A stretch of 64,000 nt of DNA, taken from the NCBI GenBank assembly GCA_029891385.1, contig CM057234.1, positions 27,452,350 through 27,516,349 of the forward strand. Direction: 5' to 3'. A program made the position numbers and the translations under genes. Shown in pieces: positions 58,346 to 64,000 of this stretch; the first letter of the stretch is position 1; the number at the start of each line of letters is the position of its first letter. The notes beneath the pieces are model-generated. The model made no database searches and was not told the origin of the DNA. It worked only from the letters and a program-made list of their open reading frames with translations. This DNA comes from Erythroxylum novogranatense. Taxonomy: Eukaryota; Streptophyta; Magnoliopsida; Malpighiales; Erythroxylaceae.

Positions 58346-60091
58346 ACAACCTGAGAGCCGTCTATGAGAAATCTAGATATTGTTGATGATGAAGTGCAGG
58401 AAGTAAGTGCGAAGTGTTATCCTTTGACGAAACAAGTCAATACGCAGAATACTGCGGGAGGTGACAAGGAAGTGAACATGGTTTCGGGAGTAAACAGAGA
58501 TGGAGTAACAAGAGAAATACAGTAAAGCAGGATTCAAGTCAATGTCGAGGAGAAGAAAAATAATCAGTTGATAATGAAAGCAACAGATGAGTCCAATGCT
58601 AGTGTCTGTAGAGAAGAACAAATGAGGGGAAATAGTGAAAAGAGGGAAAGCTAGTGCCTTCAGGTTTTGAGAACATGAAAGGTAGATTATTGAATAAAAC
58701 AAAAAATGTGGGTATTAGGGTGGTTGCGTATTGAAGAGCTAGGGGATGAGGATGCATCCACTGCTAATAAGGATACAGATGGGGAGAATGTAACCACTGA
58801 AGCTTTAGACTTAGAGGATGAGGAACCTACTCCAAAGGTGTTCGACAGAATGCCATAACCAACTTCAGACAAGCATGATGAAGGCAACATTAAACCTTCT
58901 TATGTCAGTCTATTCAAGAACAACAAAAAGATGAAATAAGGGATGTAGCTAGACTTTGTCCAAGTAGATGAGGAAGTTACTATAGAGGAAGAGGATGTAA
59001 CAGAAATTGAGCAAGCATAGGGATACTACCTTGTGAGTTGTTTCACAGGGAGGTTTCCAGGGATGAAGGCTCTTTAAGGGCAAATAACGAAATGGAATGT
59101 ACAATGTAAGATTTTGTCTCATGCTCAGGGTTGGATGATTTTCCAATTTGATACAGAAGAGGATCAAACCAATGTATTGGTAGAAGGTTAATGTGTAGTG
59201 TATGGGAGAACTCTACTGCTAAAGAAACTTCCCCAAGGTTTTGTATTTGACTACAAAGACTTCATGGAAGTTCCCATTTCGGTGCATCTTCCAAATGTAC
59301 CTTTGGAGCTATAGAATGAAAGGGAGCTATCAAAGCTTGGTTCCCGAATTAGAAAGCCTAAGTGCACAAATAAAATTACCAACAATAAGTCACAAATAGG
59401 TTGTTCAAGACTATTAGTTGACATTGATGTCTCCAAACTACCAGTAGCAAATTTTGAAGTGAAAATGTCTGGAGGTACTAGATACACTCAAATGATACTC
59501 TATGAGATCTTTCCTAACTACTGTTGTCATTGTAAAAAATTTGGATATAACCCCCTTTTTGTAAGGAAAAAATAAGAAGAAACAAAATGAGGGATACCAC
59601 AATTGCAGGTGATATTAAAACTATTGAGGAAGATAGGGAAATGAACTAGCCTAACCAGGAGATGGGAGGTGGCACACTGGAACAACTAACAGCTCAAGAG
59701 GAAGTAGCTTAAGAAGGAATTACTACTAATGAGGGAGTAAAACAATTATAGAAGGAAGTTTGTACTGAAGGAATGGGATGTAGGGAAGAGGTCACTGGAA
59801 TAAGGGGATAGAAGAGTCATCCTCGGATGGGTTCCAAAAATGTATATGAGGGAGAATAGCAGAATGTACAAAATTATAGGACTACAAACAAGGGAAAGGT
59901 AGTCATGACACAACCTAATAGGATAGGGAGTGAGAAGAGGTATATAAGGCAGGAGGGTAGTAATAGGGAGGATATGAGTAAAATTAATATTCAAGTTTCA
60001 AAGAGGATAGGAGGGGGGGCCTCCCCTAGCTAAAAAATGAAGAGCTTCAAAGGGGATAGGAGGGGGGATGGGGCCTCTCCTAGCTAAAAAA
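58346..60091 (+). pseudogene. LINE (L1-type) ORF1
   Basis: Coding-like region with many stops. A charged N-terminal part is followed by a DUF4283-like segment: GYYLVSCFTGRFPG, WMIFQFDTEEDQTNVL, PQGFVFDYKDF, VPISVHLPNVPLEL and LLVDIDVSKLPVANFEV. A knuckle, C-CH-C-KKFGYN, has Asn where His is expected and no final Cys visible. Plant L1 ORF1 proteins bind element RNA; the broken knuckle and stops make this dead. Just before ORF2 a unit of about 48 bases ending CTAGCTAAAAAATGAAG is duplicated (59999-60095). Confidence 0.75.
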
Positions 60092-62923
60092 TGAAGTTAC
60101 TATCCTAGAATGCCTGAGGCCTAAACAAGGCCTCGAGACAACATAATGTTGTCAACATCCTTTAATAACACGACTGCAAAATTGCATGTCTACTTAAAAC
60201 AAAATTATCCGATGATAGTTTGAGTAAGATTATGAGAAACAAAATTAGAGGTTAGGAATGCTGTCATAATTTTGGTTCCATTACAGGAGGTAGAATGTGT
60301 ATTATATGGAATCCACTTTCTCTAAGTGCTAGGTTTTAGAGATATGAGAGCAATACATTCATATGGGGATTCAATGTTGTATATCACAGTTCACTTGTAC
60401 AGTTTCATTAGTCTATGGTTTATATAGTGTCATAAAAAGAAGGGAGCTTTGACAGAAACTTAAGGAAGTGAATGCGGGTCTAGTGGGTCCTTGGATCATA
60501 ATGGGTGATTTCAATTGTGTTTATACTACAAGTGAAAGGCTAGGATGCCAGGCTCCCTCGAATTACTTCCTTAAAGACTTATTGGATTTTAGATTGGCAT
60601 TAAGGCTGGAAGATGTTGTAAGTAGGGGGAGTTTTACACTTGGAATAAAAATCAGTTATGGGTTAAACTTGACAGGGTCCTATTGAACCAAGCATGGAAC
60701 TCTTTGGGATATAATTGCTCAACTCACTTCTTGGGAATGAAGGAAGAATCAGACCACTCCTAAGTTTTAGTGGATATCAACTGTATGGAGTTGTTAGACA
60801 GTTGTTGGGAGATGGCAGTGGAGGGGACAACCCAATATACCCTGTGCAGGAAACTAAAAGAGTTAAAATGCCTCCTGAAGTTATTGAATTTCGAGGCTTT
60901 GGGGAACATATTTAGTAAGGTCAAGGAAGCCCAAGAGGTTTTTTAAGCAGTATATAAGGCCTCCCTTAATAGTCCTAATGAAATTGTGTTAAATCAAGAA
61001 GTGAAGACCAAAAGGAAGTATGTTGAATTTTTACTAGATGCGGAAAGGCATTTTTTCAACAAAAACATAAGTGTATACATCTCATTGAGGCTGATAAAAA
61101 CAACAAATACTTCCATGTAGTAGTGAGGAAAAAAGGAAAACAAAACACTATCTCCCACCTCATAAGGAATGATGGAACGACAACCACTTCACAGGAAGAA
61201 GTGGTAAGCTACTGCCTAAGCTATTACTAAAGCCTCCTTGGTTCAACATCTCCTCTGCACAGAATACATTTTAGAGTGGTAAGAAATGGAATGATCCTAG
61301 ATGAGCTGACATATGAATCTTTGGTTGCTTCAATCACTAATGAGGAGATCAAGAGGGTTATGTTTGACATTGGTAATGACAAAACCTTGAGTCCAGATGA
61401 ATACACTTCAGCCTTCTTCAAAAAATAATAGGAAAAAGTTAGGGTTGATGTAATTGCAGCTGTAAAGGAGTCTTTTGCCACAGGAAAATTGCTAAAACAG
61501 ATTAACCACACCATTATCACCCTCATTCCTAAGACTAAGATTGCACCAAAAGTAATTGACTTCGGACCCATTGCTTGCCTGAATATGGTGTACAAGGTGA
61601 TTACCAAAATACTAAATGAGCCTATGGTGAAGATTTTGGGGAAAATTATTGATCATGCTCAGAATGCCTTTGTGCCAGGGAGTAATATGCTTGACAATGT
61701 GTTTATAGTCTAGGAACTTATGAGGGATTATACGAGAAAGAGGATATCACCAAGATGCATGATAAAACTAGATATTATAAAAGCCTATTATATGGTTGCA
61801 TGAGAGTTTCTTGAGAACATGATGATAGGTTTGGGGTTCCTTACAAAATTTAGGGTCATGGAATGTGTACAAATTGCATCCTACTCGATCTCAATAAATG
61901 GCTCACTGTATGGGATGTTCAAAGGCCAAAGAGGACTAAGACAAGGTGATTCAATGTCACCCACATTATTCCTACTGGGGCTAGAGTATTTTTCAAGGTT
62001 GTTGAAAAGCAAAATAGCAACTTCTCAATTTCACTTCCACCCGAAGTGTAAACAGCTTGGAATTACTCACTTCATTTTTGCGGATGATCTTATGTTGCTT
62101 TGCAGAAGTGATCAAGCTTCCGTAGACATATCAGTAGATGTGCTGGACGAATTGCAAAGGGTGATGGGGTTGAAGGTGAATGTGTCCAAGTCCAGCATAT
62201 ATCTAACAGGGGTTTATGGATATGAGAGGGAGAATATAAGGAAAATGGCGGAGTACCCTTTAGGGGAAATTCCTGTTCAATATTTGGGAGTTCCATTGGC
62301 ACCTGTGAAGTTTTCAGTGGCCTAATTTTCAGCACTTATAGAATCTGCAGAGGAATATTTCACTTCATGGAAGGGACAATTCCTTTCATATACGGGTAGA
62401 ATTGAACTCAAAAATTCAGTCATCCAAGGAGTGTTTTTTTTAGCTCTAAGTATTTCCTATTCCTACAACCGTCTTGGAGAGGTTAACCTCCACTTGTAGA
62501 CTGTTCCTATGGGGTGGGCAACACTTTAGAGTGGCATGGGGAAATATATGCACTCCAAAAGATGAAGGTGGTTTGGGATTGAAAATTTGCAAGAAATAGA
62601 ACTCGACCTTGCTGGCCAAGGTACTATGAAACATTCATGCTAAAGTAGACTCATTATGGATAAGATGGATACGTGAATTTTATTTGAAGGTTATATCTAT
62701 TTGGGATTGGAATCCTTATAACTGTCACTCACTGTTGTTGAAAAAACTGGCATAGATTTGGGATGAAATGATGGAAAAACTGGGAGGCCAAAGGGAAGTA
62801 GTCCATGGCATGCAAAAGCTGTGTGTAAATGGAACTCCTTCATCACAGAAAATTTATGAACTCTTGAGAATCAAGCATACACGAAGATCTTGGATGGCTT
62901 TTATATAGAACCAATACATACCC
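60092..62923 (+). pseudogene. LINE ORF2: endonuclease-reverse transcriptase
   Basis: Start near ATG 60092 (MKLLS, then a stop replacing Trp, then GLNKASRQ), the AP-endonuclease start typical of plant L1. The endonuclease GDFN motif is in GPWIIMGDFNCVYTTSERLG (about 60480-60540). RT motifs: ITLIPKTKIA, the DFGPIACLN stretch, AQNAFVPGSNMLDN, IKLDIIKAY (catalytic Asp), GLRQGDSMSPTLFLL (normally GDPLSP) and FIFADDLMLLC (catalytic Asp pair, about 62070-62100). The zf-RVT part begins near 62650 and is cut by the LTR at 62924. It nicks DNA and copies RNA at the target in the family; here it has many stops. Confidence 0.85.
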
Positions 62924-64000
62924 TGTAGCACCCCACTTTCGCAAAACACATACTCGACATCCATGGTGATTTCTGAGTATGTACCCTGCAAGGGTGGCAC
63001 GCTAGAACGATCATTCAGTCAAAATTCATTACAAAACTTTTGTTTCTTTAAAACAAGGAACATGCAAGCGGAAATTACTAGTCATATTGGGCCCATGTCA
63101 TTTAAAAACATTTCCATTTCAAAGCTACAATCTTTAGAAACATTAGTATTCAACCTTAAATTTGGGCCCATTTCAGATACAAAACACTTAAAGCCATAAA
63201 GTCATTTCATTACCAAATCGTTTACATACACTTTGTACAATTCTTGCTGAACATAATTCAAAAATTAAAAAAAAGATCAATGAAGACATGTGCAGGTGCA
63301 AACTGATCCCGATCCCTAATCCATATCAGACCTCAGTGGCTATACTCCATTTAGCCTAGCTGAAATAATTCCTCAGAACCTGAAAAGCCACATTACAATT
63401 TTTGATGAGTTTTACAACTCAATGAGTGAACCATCATTGATGATTTCATCAGATTACGCATACACATCACATTTATCACAAATATGTAGGAAAATTCCGG
63501 GAGGTACATCAAATGTACCAGGTGCGAAAAACAAAAATTTTTGTCGCCAGGACCTTCCCGAAGGCCAGGATCTATGTATCGGTATGAAGATTCAAACCTG
63601 AATAGCCAATAGAGACTATCTCTAAAGGTATCCACGCAGAGATCAGAAAACCTAACCGGGACAAACCCTTTTGACCCGGGAATAGCTAGAACAAAGTAAA
63701 GGCTGCTAGACCCTACCTTTGTCCTGGAGAGCTTGAGATTGAAGATGGAAGAGATGAAACTTGCTTGAAGATGAAGCTAATGGAAAGTGATGATCGATGA
63801 TTACAAGCTTTGGAGAAGAACTCTTTCTTTTCCTTTCAAGACCCACAAAGATCACCTTCTTCACCTTTAATTTTTGGTTTCTAAAACCTCTTCAATTGTA
63901 ATCCACGATCATCACCATCTATCTCCTTTCTTTTTTTCATTTAGTCATTTAATGACTTTGATGACTAAGCATCCAAAAAGAAAGTTCTTAAGCTTTCTCT
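62924..64000 (-). mobile_element. Ty3/gypsy LTR fragment, minus strand
   Basis: The minus-strand LTR ends with GGGGTGCTACA at 62924, the same ending as the solo LTR at 37181, and runs right out of the window. It carries the palindrome/hairpin block (63400-63450) with GAGTT-GTAA-AACTC, an acceptor TTTTCAG|GTTC at 63380, a donor-like AAAG|GTAGGG at 63716 and a purine-rich leader near 63730-63830. Much shorter between donor and acceptor (337 bp) than the other families. Inserted in LINE ORF2; the left flank is TACCC (62919-62923) but the right copy is outside the window. Confidence 0.75.
63380..63716 (-). other. candidate LTR intron, compact form
   Basis: Minus strand donor CAAAG|GTAGGG and acceptor GGCTTTTCAG|GTTC, 337 bp. 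It lacks the repeat modules and GC-rich island found between these sites elsewhere, but keeps the palindrome and hairpin near the acceptor. Inferred. Confidence 0.4.

Overview
This window looks like repeat-packed heterochromatin from a flowering-plant nuclear genome, probably a eudicot; I cannot name the species. The sequence is AT-rich. Nearly every interpretable base belongs to transposable elements nested inside one another. I found no intact host gene, no tRNA or rRNA gene and no CRISPR array. Every coding region I recognise is transposon-derived and carries stop codons.

Layout, left to right. (1) 1-12532: a Ty3/gypsy element on the minus strand. Its 3' LTR fills 1-996 and 3910-6811 and is split by a 2.9-kb LTR-like insertion at 997-3909 (5-bp duplication TGAAA). 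Its interior, 6812-9785, is decayed, and its 5' LTR (9786-12532) is truncated. It sits in the RNase H region of (2) a minus-strand Ty1/copia element of SIRE-like type, 12533-26897. That element is further split by two related 4.5-4.6-kb LTR-like insertions: 13320-17801 (duplication TTTCA) in the RT and 20606-25207 in gag. (3) 26898-27833: a minus-strand hAT (Ac-like) transposase remnant with an 89-bp intron, cut by the copia LTR. (4) 28184-40372: a full-length plus-strand SIRE-like copia element (duplication AGCTA) with gag-pol plus an extra 3' coding region. That extra region is split by a 2.6-kb solo gypsy LTR at 34572-37181 (duplication ACAAC). (5) 40373-45108: non-coding sequence holding an LTR-like block with a TATA box and a tandem pair of tRNA-derived SINEs. 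(6) An L1-type LINE on the plus strand, about 45109-62923. It is split in ORF1 by a complete chromodomain-type (Tekay/Del-like) gypsy element at 45161-58340 (duplication TACAG) and cut in ORF2 by (7) another gypsy LTR on the minus strand from 62924 to beyond the window.

The most interesting material is in the gypsy-type LTRs, not in the proteins. The long LTRs of several families share one architecture. There is a purine-rich leader ending in a good plant splice donor. Much further on there is a nested multi-hairpin block and then a small GAGTT-loop-AACTC hairpin. These end in a pyrimidine-rich splice acceptor (CAG or TAG). Hairpin stems show compensatory base changes between copies. Each LTR also carries one CpG-dense, GC-rich island in an otherwise AT-rich sequence. 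The island differs even between the two LTRs of a single element. Together these suggest an intron inside the LTR, with a structured RNA near its acceptor. This is read from sequence alone and needs transcript data.

Age order, inferred from nesting. The hAT remnant is older than the minus copia element, which is older than its three insertions; the 997-3909 element is younger than the gypsy LTR it splits. The plus copia element is older than the solo LTR, and the LINE is older than the Tekay-like element and the LTR at 62924. Most stop codons are TAG in place of CAG or TGG, which fits decay by cytosine deamination in methylated chromatin.
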